In this document: piece by piece, positions 9,494-19,375 of the stretch
Position numbering within the stretch: position 1 is the first letter of the stretch
Layout: every line of letters starts with the position of its first letter
Source: Laetiporus sulphureus 93-53
Taxonomy: Eukaryota > Basidiomycota > Agaricomycetes > Polyporales > Laetiporaceae
DNA: 51,551 nucleotides
NCBI RefSeq assembly: GCF_001632365.1
Contig: NW_024468531.1
Location: 230,151 to 281,701, forward strand
Direction: 5' to 3'
Translations under genes and position numbers: made by a program
The notes under the pieces: generated by a model
What the model saw: only the letters and a program-made list of their open reading frames with translations
Told to the model about the DNA's origin: nothing
Databases searched by the model: none

Positions 9494-12400
9494 CGTGAAG
9501 TTCAGGACCAGCACGAGGAACGAGCGCTGGGCCGAACGCTTGCTTACTAAGCAGGCGGGCGAAGAAGAGACGCGCTCAGCTGACGTACGTGCTATGTCTC
9601 TTCCCACCCGCCACGACCTTCGCTACCAGCTCATCTCGTAGTTTCTTTATTCCGAGCTGCTCTTCGCTGTTCTTCATTATTTCTCACTTCATTGCACCTG
9701 TACCACAACTGGGAGTTTACACAACCCACGGAGCAAGGCTGGAAGGTGCTAGAGGGAAGTCTACTCAAGGCCTGCGCTCCGACAGCAACTACTGGACCCG
9801 TAAAGGGGGAGGAGCGCACTACACGCAACGCGTCCAAGGCGAATGGGCGTGCCCTTAGCTGCGAGAGCGTTCCAGAAGATGAGTATTTCTTCATCTATGA
9901 GGGCATCGAACTTCTCACCGGCACGCATCAAGTCACTAGAGAATGCCGCTGAGACTCCCTACTGTGAACCTTTTTAATGCAGCACAGCTTACTGGATTTA
10001 TTCGTGACGCGTTTTTTTTCATCCTCACGAGAGGCTTTCTTGAAGGTCATGCGGGTGCTCGCCAGCGCGCATATACTCACTTGATAAGTCAAGCACACGT
10101 CGATTCTCCATGAATGCCCCCGCGCTGGCAATGACCGCACACGCTGGTGGCGAATGCTCTCGTGCGGCGTCGAACGTCACACGCTGTCTCGCGACGGCAA
10201 ATGGCTTACGCTCTCCGAGCCAACCTGTCTTATATGCGCGTGGACGGACTACCGACCTTATATATGCACGCATATAGTCATCCGCACTGGCCGACTGTCC
10301 TTATGCGTCCTCGTCGACGGGTGCCTGCTCATTAATGCTGGTCACCAACTTGTGCATCTTTTGGAACCTCACCGGCCATTGCAGTGTGCCTCATCGGCCG
10401 CAAAGGAAACCCTCACCGTTTTTTTTTTTTTTGGTTTCCTTCTGCGAGTCTACCGGGCCTTCGCCGGACATCTCGACGCATGCGTTCGTGAATGTATCTT
10501 GATGCCATACCATGCAGCTGCTTTCTGAGCTGTTCTGCGACGTTATTCCCTTCCTGATCCATCATTGAGACAGCCAGCCCACCCGGCAAAGTTCGCGTCA
10601 TACGGCGTTAATGCTGCAAAGATGCAGCACCCTAGGTCATCGAAGGCCATCTCTTCGTATCATCAGTTAGAGCGTTTCTCTCACTCGTTCGTTGGGAGCG
10701 TGCCATCCCTTTTGTGTCATGGAGTGCACGCCCATTCCGTGTTGTCCTTTGGAGTGTCTCTCCGCATCATACATTAACAGATGCATACCTTCGGGATCTT
10801 CGGAGCGTTTCTCCTCCCATCGTCGTCCGTTCATAGACGTGTGCCTTTGGGATCGTCAGAGCGTTTTCCCCTCCCTTTTTCTGCATGCATTTTGTGTCGT
10901 CCCTTCATGGACATGTGCCTTTGGAATCGTCGGAGCTTTCTCCTCCCCTTCTTGGCATATGTTTAGCATTGTCCATTCGCAGGCGCACGTGTTCGGGATC
11001 GTAGGAGCGTTTCTCCACCCGTCGCTGGCAGACGTTGCCACAATTATTCGTCGGAGCGTTTCTCCATGTCATCCGTCTGCAGGCATGTGCCTCTGGGTTC
11101 GTAGGAGCGTGTCTCCACCTGTCGCTGGCCGACGTTGCCAACCATTGTTCGTTGGAGCATTTCTCCACGTCATCTGGTCATATGTGCGTGCCTCTGGGTC
11201 CGTAGGAGCAATTTCTCCACCCGTTGCTGGCAGACGTAGCCAGTATTGTTTGCCGTAGCATTTCTCCATGTCATTCGTTCCTAGATGCATGCCTTCTGGA
11301 TCGTTGGACCTTATGTCTTTCCGTCACTGTTCATCGGGGCATTTTGTCCATGTCGTCTGTCCATAAAGATGTGCCTCCAAGTCCGTAGGGTTTTTCCCCA
11401 ACCATTACTGGCCGATGTTGCCAGCGTTATCTACTGGAGCCTTTTTCCACGTCATCCATCCATCGGTGAATGCCTTCAGGATCATAGGAGTGTTTCTCAT
11501 CATGTTACTGGCAGACGTTGCCAGCGTTGTTCGTCGGAGCCTTACACAGCAACTTCGAATTTTTGTTTCTATGTTCCGGTTCTTTGTGGGACCTTAAGGA
11601 ATGATCTGTTTCCCTTGCGAACGCGAAGCGTATCAGATATGTTATCAGTCTCTGGGTTCTTCTCGTGGATGCAGAATGCGGACATGTTATACAGCGCAAT
11701 GCTATGAACTTCAACGGTCGCCATGCCCCAGGAGTACATCGAAGGACCTTTGGCTTTTGGTCGATGTGTCAACTGACCGGAGCATCTGTCTTGTTATGGG
11801 CCATTGCTGCTGGGTAACTTGGCTCTGGGTCTCGGGGCTGGACGTGAGATGGGCGCAAAACCTGGTCGGGTGATAATGGCACGCTCGTGTTTGCCGCTCA
11901 CGCAGTGGATGCCCAGACCACCCAGGATACCTCCCTGATCATTTGAGGCGATGATATGGGCGTCACCGTCACATATAATTGTGGTCACGTTCACCACACG
12001 AACGACTCTATTCGTCATGTCGATATTATTGCCGTGGCCCCAGCCTCGCCTTCCTTCCATGTCTGTGTTATAACTGCAGATAATTTCGCTACCCCGGCCT
12101 CTCAGGGTGTTATGGACGTCTAGCTACCTCGTCTTGCCACCTCGAAGTGGAGCTTCAACCTTTCGTTCTTGTTAGCACAACCTCACGGCCAACTCTTGTG
12201 CGGGCCGGCACAACGGCGCACAACCGGGAAGCCTACACTCGGTTGTTCCATGTCCCCGCGACTGGATTCCTCATTCTTTGGCAAACCTCCCATGGCATTC
12301 AGCATCTCGTCTTCTCCTTCGTCTGGAACCTATGTGTTCTCTTCTATGTCTTCCTGCCTGCACTGAAGGGAAAGACCTACCATTTGTGATGCTAGGCTTC

Positions 12401-13283
12401 TCAGACCCGCTCAGTTTGCGATTTGTTTTCGGCATTCCTGAGTTTGCATACAAGCTCGCACCCACAACCCTCGTTGCTGCCTTCGTTGCTCCTTGGCATG
12501 GTCGAGCTACTTGTTCTATCATGGTTAACTGGCTTGCCAGTCTGCATTCCTGGCTTATCAAAAATGGTGTGCCTTGGCACTGTGGTGACGTGTTAGAAAT
12601 GGTGTAACAATGGCTAGCACGGCTGTCCCGGCAAACTTCTCCTAGCCCGCCATACCCTCTTGTGACCCTCGAGCATATGCACCCTTGTGATAAGGTTTAG
12701 TCCTTCCAACACCGAAGCCTGATGCCAGTGTGTATGCATGTGTGCATGGTGGATTGGTGCGTGTGTCGATCCAGCAAGGTTATCATGCCCAGTTTTAGCC
12801 TGGTTGACCTTGGATTTCTCATCGCGCGAGTGCGGCGCCCCATGTAGTTCGCATATCGCCTGGTGGCTGGCGAGAACACCGTCGCTATGTCTGTTCGAGT
12901 GATTCTGTCGCTATATACCATACCTCATCCTTCTCTACGCGACCCAGTGTGGGGGAGTCATGGCGGCAGAGGCGGCACGACTGTTGTGGGTCGGGTGGTG
13001 TAGTCGTGCCTCCCTCGTTAGGCTGCTACGCCGCCACTTCACGCTCGAGAGTTCGGCCCAGACGCGCTCGGAAGCCCTGGATCGTCGGTCAGCGAATCAG
13101 GAGTCTGGCCACCAATGCCAGGACCCCGGACACCAGCGATCCAGATCCCGAGCACCCTTCGTGCACGGCGGAAAAAGCCGCGTGCTTGCCCGGCCGAACC
13201 CTCTCCCCCACACACCGTCGTAGTATTCAAGGTTGTTCATACCACTCCATCTCACCTCGCAAGCGCCCGCTGAACTTAGGAAG
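9494..13283. mobile_element. 3.8-kb insertion in F-box pseudogene, type unknown
   Basis: Copy A matches copy B up to about 9493 (GACATCGAACA) and again from 13284 (CCGTCTGGCTGG), so the 3.8 kb between is an insertion relative to the intact gene. The 8-bp sequence AAGTTCAG (9498-9505) has its inverted copy CTGAACTT (13270-13277), each five or six bases inside a junction, and could be a remnant of short terminal inverted repeats. No transposase, reverse transcriptase or convincing gene was found inside; all ORFs are short. The centre holds a tandem array. It may be a non-autonomous transposon or a composite of several insertions. Confidence 0.6.
10690..11545. repeat. Degenerate tandem array, about 101-bp unit with hairpins
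   Basis: Units starting GTAGGAGCG recur at 11001, 11101, 11202, 11385 and 11486, a period near 101 bp. Each unit holds two half-units of about 50 bp built on GGAGCGTTTCTCC, whose GGAG and CTCC ends are complementary. The stretch CTGGCAGACGTTGCCA recurs once per full unit. Copies towards the left are more diverged. The open frames crossing the array are by-products of the repeat. Confidence 0.85.
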
Positions 13284-13901
13284 CCGTCTGGCTGGTGTGA
13301 TGATGACGTCGGATCATGGATCATGCTGTGTTTCTCTTGCGCACATAAAGACGCTCTTTCGGGACAGGGCTTGGTGGCTGCATTCTGCGCGGCGGCCCCG
13401 CTGACCGACGTTCACACGCTGAAGTTGTCATGTTGGCTCGATGACCACGAGTGGAGGGGTTTATTTTCCGATTTGCCAAACCTGACCAACCTGCAGGTGG
13501 TTGGTGACATGGCGACGACTCTACCACGCGCTCTCCTAACTCGTATAGGCGATGGCAATGGCGATGTCCATCACTTTTTCCGCAATCTCCATACACTGGT
13601 TTTCGAGGAGGTTGACTTTGGGGTCCCTCGCTTCAGTCGGGGTGTTTTATTGCACTATCTATTGAGCCAGCTAGAGACCGCCATTCTGAGCCGGCGCTCA
13701 TATGGCATAAACTTAAAAAAGATAGCCTTCAGGTGCTGTTCTGGCGTGGGCGATCACAACCGTGAGCAGTGGGAGCACCTTGCCAAGAAGGTAGAGCTCC
13801 ACCACAGCGGGGAGAAATTCTCGGACACTGATGAGGATGACTATCTCTCGGAGTCGGACATAACACAAATCGACGAGGACGATGAAGGCTTAGACGAATA
13901 G
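13284..13901 (+). pseudogene. F-box/LRR pseudogene copy A, 3' part
   Basis: This is the continuation of copy A after the insertion. It is colinear with the C-terminal 200 or so residues of copy B: LPNLTNLQVVGDMA, INLKKIAFRCCS, then the acidic tail ending in DEDDEGLDE and TAG at 13899-13901. The frame is open here, so decay is recent. Homology with the flank of copy B continues for about 250 bp after the stop. Confidence 0.85.
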
Positions 13902-14949
13902 ACTCATATCCTGGCGCGTATGACTTAATGGCTCGACTGCCGCATACCTGCAAGGTGCGCATTGCATTCGCTTGGTTTCTTATGTTCCATTCTCACAAAT
14001 GACTTCCAGATCGACTGGAAGTATCCACATTCGATCTGCTTCCACCACCTTGTCGATGGGCCTACCAGCTCTGTTCATTCTCGCTTTTCGGGACATCGTT
14101 ATGCAATTCTATTGCTATTGGCGAAACGGATCTACTCATCTCCTCTTTCTGTCCACGTGATCGCCATCTTCGCACAAAATCCACATAACGCTTGCATCGC
14201 GTCGGCAATAAATTCTCGGGCGTCCCACACTTCCTACGCCAATTGTATACTCAATGCTAGATGTAACGACTGCATCAATATAAAATAATGGAACAAGAGT
14301 CCTGGCAACGTAGCAAGGAGACAGTAGAACGCTGAGACCGAGACTCACGCAGTAAAGTGAGAACGAGGACGAAAATTCAGCACCATCACAATATCATATC
14401 AGTATGCTAAAATCTGACTTATCGCAGATCCGGAAGGCTTGTCTCTCATCCTGCTGCTTCTCATCAACACAATATGACAGTCAGGTCTGCGCACTTTTAG
14501 CATGAAGTTTTTGTTCCTACCGCGAGTAACTTTCTTACCTTCGCCTCTGGCATGTCCTTTTAATCTCTCCACCCCCTGAAGCCCTATGACCTCTGACCTA
14601 AGAGTCAGAAGGATTCAGTAGGGCTTTGTAGCGGGTGTGTAGCACCATAAATTCAATTGTAACCTCCGAGTAGAGTCGCAGGAAAAGCTAAGGAAAAGCA
14701 TACATATCACTCGATTTCAACTAATGCTGCCGAGTCTGCGAGCGCCGGCGGCTTGAGTCGGCCTGCTGTCGCAGCTCGCTTCCGGCTCAAAGAGTCGATT
14801 TAACACAACTCGAACGCGTTGTGCAGTTGTTCCTCATCCCGCATCATCTCTAATCTTGTGGATGGCCTACCGCCTTGACGGCGGGTGAGTGCCCTGAGCC
14901 CATTTATTTGAGCAATCATGCTCATGCTAATCCATCTCCAGAGTCCAAT
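13902..14949. other. Intergenic: duplicated 3' flank and upstream region of F-box gene B
   Basis: No gene is seen. The first 260 bp (to about 14160) repeat the 3' flank of copy B (16680-16910), showing that the duplicated unit included downstream DNA. At 14580-14625 a nested hairpin is present: AGCCCTA pairs with TAGGGCT, and inside it TCTGAC pairs with GTCAGA. Similarity between the two copies upstream of the coding region starts only around 14870. Confidence 0.6.
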
Positions 14950-16665
14950 ATGGACAGCGGACCCGTGAACCTTGGCGGTCATGCGATATCAAACGGCTCT
15001 GGATATGACGCCAGGAAACATATTGCTCGAGAGATTGCTACGTATCAGCAGGAGCTTCAGAAGTTGAATTCTCATCGCACTGCTTGCAGGTTGCCGGTCG
15101 AGATCCTAATGAACATCTTTGAGGAAATCCGATTCACTACGCAGACTTTGGAAGACAGCCCCTTCCGGGATACCAATCCCTACAAGTGGATTGTCGTCAC
15201 TCATGTATGTTCCCTTTGGCGTAATGTTGCTCTTCGGTCGCCGGCGCTATGGCGACACGTTTATGTGATGGAGAGCGTCGAATGGATGACAGAAGTTTTC
15301 AGCCGCTCCAAAGACCTGCCCTTGGTGGTTGTAGTCCAATATTCTCCCTATTCAACAGAACCATGTCAGACGTTGGCAACCGTATTACAGAAGATGTCTC
15401 GGATATGCGACCTTCGCATTTGTGCTCCAGCGGATGTATTGAAGAACATTGCACAACTTATGAACGGACCAGCGCCTCTCCTGCGGGACGTTAGCATTAC
15501 GTGCAACATCGCTTGGTGCAAACCGCTCAGTTTCGGCGTTCTTCGCAATCTCGAACAATTGCCGGATCTGCAACGACTCGAACTACGCGACATCTCGTTT
15601 CCTTGGGGCATCCCTCTTCCCCGCACGGTGCGCGAATTAACTTCCCCCATTTGTGAAACCACTTTGGGCGACATGCTGCAGACCTTGGATACAGTCCCCA
15701 GTCTGGAAGTACTCAGCCTTCAGAGCAACCCATTTTCACTCGATGACTATCGAGAACTGGAAGATCATAGAATAGTCTCCCTACCGTCCCTCCAGCTGCT
15801 GCATTTCTCGGACGGCGATATGTCTCGTGTCGCGAGCCTGGTCGATCATATCTCGTTTCCTTTGCAAACGAGCATCAAGTGGACGTGTCGTCACCCGTTC
15901 GGTGATGAAGGACAGTTCACCGCTCTAGTAGCGAAGCTGTTCACACGTGCGCAATGGAAAGCCTTGCACATCGGTCTGGATACATGGGATATCGTCATCA
16001 GGGCCTCTGACATCGAACAACCGTTTGGCTGGTATAATGGCAACGTCGGATCATCGACCACGCTGGATTTTACTTGCACATCCTTTCAGCCATGTGACTT
16101 AGTGACCGCATTCTGCAAGGCGGTCCCGCTGACCGACATTCGTACGCTGGAGATGTCATGTTGTTTCGATGACCTCGGCTGGATGGAGTTATTTGGTAAT
16201 TTGCCAAACCTGACCAATCTGCAGGTGGTTGGTGACATGGCGATGTCCCTACCACGGGCTCTCTGGACTCGTCTCCGAGACGATGGCAATGGCTATGTCC
16301 GTTACTTCGCACACGATCTCCATACGCTTGCTTTCGAGGAGGTTAACTTTGGGGCCTTTCGCCGGTTCCCTAGCGGTCTAGGGACACCGCGCGATCTCTT
16401 GAGAGAGCTAGAGACCGCCATTCTGAGACGGCGCGAACATGGCATAAACTTAAAGAAGATAGCCTTCAGGTGCTGTTCTGACCTGGGCAATCACAACCGT
16501 GAGCAGTGGGAGCACCTTGCCGAGAAGGTAGAGCACCACCACAGCGGGGAAGAGCTCACGGATGCTGATGAGGATGGCTATCTCTCGGAGGCGGACACAA
16601 CACAAACTGACGAGGACGATGAAGACTTCGACGAGGACAATCATATGCCTGGCACATACTACTAA
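14950..16665 (+). CDS. F-box protein with leucine-rich region
   Basis: The 571-aa single-exon protein starts at ATG 14950 (MDSGPVNLGGHA). An upstream in-frame ATG present in copy A is ACG here, so 14950 is the first usable start. An F-box-like domain lies near residues 35-95 (CRLPVEILMNIFEEI ... VCSLWRNVALRSPALWRHV). The centre has leucine-rich repeats (LPDLQRLELRDISFP, VPSLEVLSLQSNPF). The C-terminus is acidic (about residues 530-565). F-box proteins recruit substrates to SCF (Skp1-Cul1) ubiquitin ligases, with the LRRs usually binding the target. Large, fast-changing F-box families of this layout are typical of Agaricomycetes. The substrate cannot be predicted. Confidence 0.88.
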   Translation: MDSGPVNLGGHAISNGSGYDARKHIAREIATYQQELQKLNSHRTACRLPVEILMNIFEEIRFTTQTLEDSPFRDTNPYKWIVVTHVCSLWRNVALRSPALWRHVYVMESVEWMTEVFSRSKDLPLVVVVQYSPYSTEPCQTLATVLQKMSRICDLRICAPADVLKNIAQLMNGPAPLLRDVSITCNIAWCKPLSFGVLRNLEQLPDLQRLELRDISFPWGIPLPRTVRELTSPICETTLGDMLQTLDTVPSLEVLSLQSNPFSLDDYRELEDHRIVSLPSLQLLHFSDGDMSRVASLVDHISFPLQTSIKWTCRHPFGDEGQFTALVAKLFTRAQWKALHIGLDTWDIVIRASDIEQPFGWYNGNVGSSTTLDFTCTSFQPCDLVTAFCKAVPLTDIRTLEMSCCFDDLGWMELFGNLPNLTNLQVVGDMAMSLPRALWTRLRDDGNGYVRYFAHDLHTLAFEEVNFGAFRRFPSGLGTPRDLLRELETAILRRREHGINLKKIAFRCCSDLGNHNREQWEHLAEKVEHHHSGEELTDADEDGYLSEADTTQTDEDDEDFDEDNHMPGTYY

Positions 16666-17380
16666 ATGTCTCGATTGCCGCATACTATCAAGGTGCGCAT
16701 TGTATTCGATCGGTTTCTACCGGTCCATGCTCACAAAATGGCTTATTGGTCGACTGAAAGTATCCACATTCGATCTGCTTCCACCACCTTGTGGATGTGC
16801 CTATCAGCTCTGTTCATTGTCGTTTCGGGACATCGTTACGGCAATCCTATTGCTATTGACGAAACGGATCCACTCACGTTGCTCTTTCTGAGACATCGCT
16901 ATCGCAGAACCCTCGCCACCCTCATATGATGTCGAAGTTGTAGTTTTCCGTGATTCTTACAGACCCATCGCGTTCCAATGCCACCAATTTACGATTCTCT
17001 GTGTCCTCCGTGTTTTTTTATTATACACGTTACAAATCAAAGGCGTATGTACACGACTGCTCGCTTTCCCCGGCTGTCGTGTTTTACTCTCTGGGTGTCA
17101 AAACGTCTTATGTCCTCTGTGAATAATACTTGTTCAATGCTACAATGTATGAAATCATTCGCGATAAGTTCGGCAGGCCGCATCTCGTGCCCATTGGCCC
17201 CACTTTGTGAGAAACTACCATCATGGTGTCGGACACTTGCTCATGCAACAACACCAGCCGTCCGATCATTAACTTTGAACACAAATATGCATATGATTAT
17301 TAATGCTATGATGGGTCTATGGGGTCACAGCTTTCAAGGTCCAGACGAGCATAGATAAGAAGCGAATATTCTCATACACG
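16666..17380. other. Intergenic, no gene seen
   Basis: The first 250 bp match the 3' flank of pseudogene copy A. The remainder is unique, with a short AT-rich patch near 17010-17030. No ORF of interest or RNA gene is seen. Confidence 0.6.
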
Positions 17381-18297
17381 TTAGAAGATTGCATTGATGA
17401 GACCACTACCAATGGCAGCACCTTGAGACATAATGTCAACCTGCCCGAGCGTGACAATTATGGACAAGAGTATACTCACCAGCCCCAAACCCAACGCCTC
17501 CAGCAGCAGAGTTAGCCATCTGACACGTTCGTTGAGCATTATTGCACGCCTGCGATAATTTATACTCACCGTATTGCCGAGCCTGCCAAACTTGCTCTTC
17601 TTGTGCTCCTGCTGCGGAGCTTGCTGCAATCCCATAGAGTTGACGCCCGCACCGGGCGGAGGAGGCTGATCCATCGGTTGACTGACAGCTCCAAATGGAC
17701 GATAAACTGGCTTCTCGGGGGGTGCGGAGACGTATGATGGAGGTGCCTGCATAGGAGGCATCGGAGGCATCGGAGACATCATTTGTGGCATCGGCGGTGG
17801 CATCGGCATAGAGCTTGTATCCAGTTTCTCTACGTGGTTGGATGGGAACAGCCCCTGACGTCCCCTGCAGCTCCCGGTCCACCAGTCTGCATTCGTTTCA
17901 TCGACAATCTCGACAATTTCGCCAGCCGAGAAGGACAGATCGTTCGGTTCCTAAGGTCGCATTGCTCAAGATTAGGGGAGGACAAATGATCCGAAAGCAT
18001 CACACTCACCTGACCGTCCTCATTGTACGCCCATACCGCTCTAGCTCTCTGCGTGCGCGGGGGCGGGGGAGGAATGCGGCGCGCCGGAGGAGGCACGTCT
18101 TGCGGAGGGGCTATAGTCAATGCCTTCATGTCCTCAACTGACGGTCCGTCCTGCAGCTTGGGCAGTCGACGCATCATGTCCGCGACGTCGGTAGGCGAGA
18201 GATAGTCCTGAGAGGCCAGAAACTCGATGTTCTGACGTGTCTGCGACAAGACATATCTCAAAAGAGCGGCCGCTTGAGGATCTTCGGGTGGCTGCAT
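17381..18297 (-). CDS. SH3-domain protein, Lsb1/Pin3-like
   Basis: Exons (minus): 18297-18010, 17950-17570, 17519-17480, 17421-17381; 249 aa. The N-terminus is helical (LLRYVLSQTRQNIEFLASQD), followed by a proline tract and an SH3 domain at about residues 89-145, formed across intron 1 (ARAVWAYNEDGQ, then NDLSFSAGEIVEIVDE, ADWWTGSCRGRQGLFPSNHV). A methionine/proline-rich linker follows, then a small glycine-rich tail (ANSAAGGVGFGAG ... AAIGSGLINAIF). The layout matches yeast Lsb1 and Pin3/Lsb2, which bind Las17/WASP and act at actin patches. The last intron must use the acceptor at 17422, because the nearer AG would give a stop. It shares a 142-bp promoter with the pICln gene. Confidence 0.85.
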
Positions 18298-18439
18298 AGT
18301 AATGGTAAGAAGAAAGGTTGTGAAAGGGGAAGATCGTGGTCGTCTAGTATAAGTGTCACGTAAAATGGCTCGGTGGCTCGGCTGCTTGCACAGCGTTAAA
18401 CGGCCAAGCCGCGGCTCCTAACACACGATCACGATCACA
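18298..18439. promoter_or_regulatory. Bidirectional promoter, SH3 gene / pICln
   Basis: Only 142 bp separate two divergent start codons, so both promoters must lie here or overlap the coding regions. The segment contains AAACGGCCAAG and CGATCACGATCACA direct repeats just before the pICln ATG. No TATA box is evident. Confidence 0.55.
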
Positions 18440-19277
18440 ATGTCTCCATTCACTCTCATCACCACCCTGCCCGCATTCCACACTCTCGAGGAACATGACA
18501 ATTTCGTTGCATCCACTCCCGCCTCGTTCAGCGACATCCCACCCGTCCTGCGTCACAAGGAAGAAAATGTCTCGGTGACAATTGACCCACCTCTCAGCGG
18601 CTTTAGTTCGGACGACTGTGCTGTCGGGACATTATACGTACTCGAGAGGTAGGCCGTCTGAAACCGACCATAAATTGAAGCTCATTATGTTTCAGTGTCC
18701 TGGTGTTCATGTCCGCCACAGGCCGTGGATTCCAAGTGGAATACCCATCCATCACTTTGCATGCCATCTCACGCGCAGAGGCTGGCCCATCCATATATTG
18801 TCAACTCGACCAGGCTTCCAGTGCCCATGCGGAAGATCAGCAGGAAGAGGAGTTGAGCAGCATGAGCGAACTTTTTATCGTGCCGAAGGATCCGCTTTCT
18901 CGTGTGTTCATTCTCTATTATGAACGCTTGCCAGTCCTGACCCTCGATCATCCAGTGGAAGCAATTTTCGAAAATCTCTCCATCTGCGCCTCGTTACATC
19001 CTGATCCTGCATCCCTGTCAGACGACATGGACGACGAGATTTTTGCTGATGCAGATCAGGTCGAGATGTTCAACGGCGATGAACAAGAGGAGCTTAGTGA
19101 AGTCGGGCGGGTACGCAGCGATTTCCTGAATAATAACCGTTATAATCCGTACTAGATATCTTCGTGCTCTGTCAGGCAGCACTCGCTCATCTGGAATCCA
19201 TCATCTATAATCCATTTGAACAGTCAGAAGATCAAAATCACACAACCGAACAAGCAGGAGAGACTCCAGATGAATGA
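18440..19277 (+). CDS. ICln: pICln, methylosome/Sm chaperone subunit
   Basis: Exons 18440-18648, 18696-18901, 18956-19110, 19176-19277; 223 aa. The PH-like pICln fold is recognised by GTLYVLESVLVFMSATGRGF, FQVEYPSITLHAISR and LSLEAIFENLSICASLHPDP, then an acidic stretch and a helix (VGRAALAHLESIIYNPF). pICln binds Sm proteins and passes them to the PRMT5 methylosome before snRNP assembly. Intron 2 (18902-18955) is 54 nt, divisible by three and free of stops, so its retention would only add 18 residues; removal restores the family sequence. Without intron 3 the frame ends at 19155 and loses the final helix. Confidence 0.85.
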
Positions 19278-19375
19278 TATAATCGTATACAAAAACGTTG
19301 CTATGTGTATGTACATTTCACCTATACCAAAAAAGCCGCACGCACAATATGTTACAATCTGTGTCTTGAGTAAAA

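Noticed and set aside
10413..10601. Poly-T tract as the tail of a non-LTR retrotransposon
   Set aside because: No adjacent target duplication or reverse transcriptase remnant could be seen.
13268..13281. CCCGCTGAACTTAG resembles the start of fungal 28S rRNA
   Set aside because: The match stops after about 13 bases and no further rRNA sequence follows; treated as chance at the insertion edge.
14875..14949. Longer start for the F-box gene (MTAGECPEP...)
   Set aside because: The codon at 14875 is TTG and the homologous ATG of copy A is ACG here; ATG 14950 is the first standard start.
17422..17479. Alternative acceptor at the AG nearest the branch in the last SH3-gene intron
   Set aside because: Its use gives an immediate TGA; the acceptor at 17422 restores the family C-terminus.
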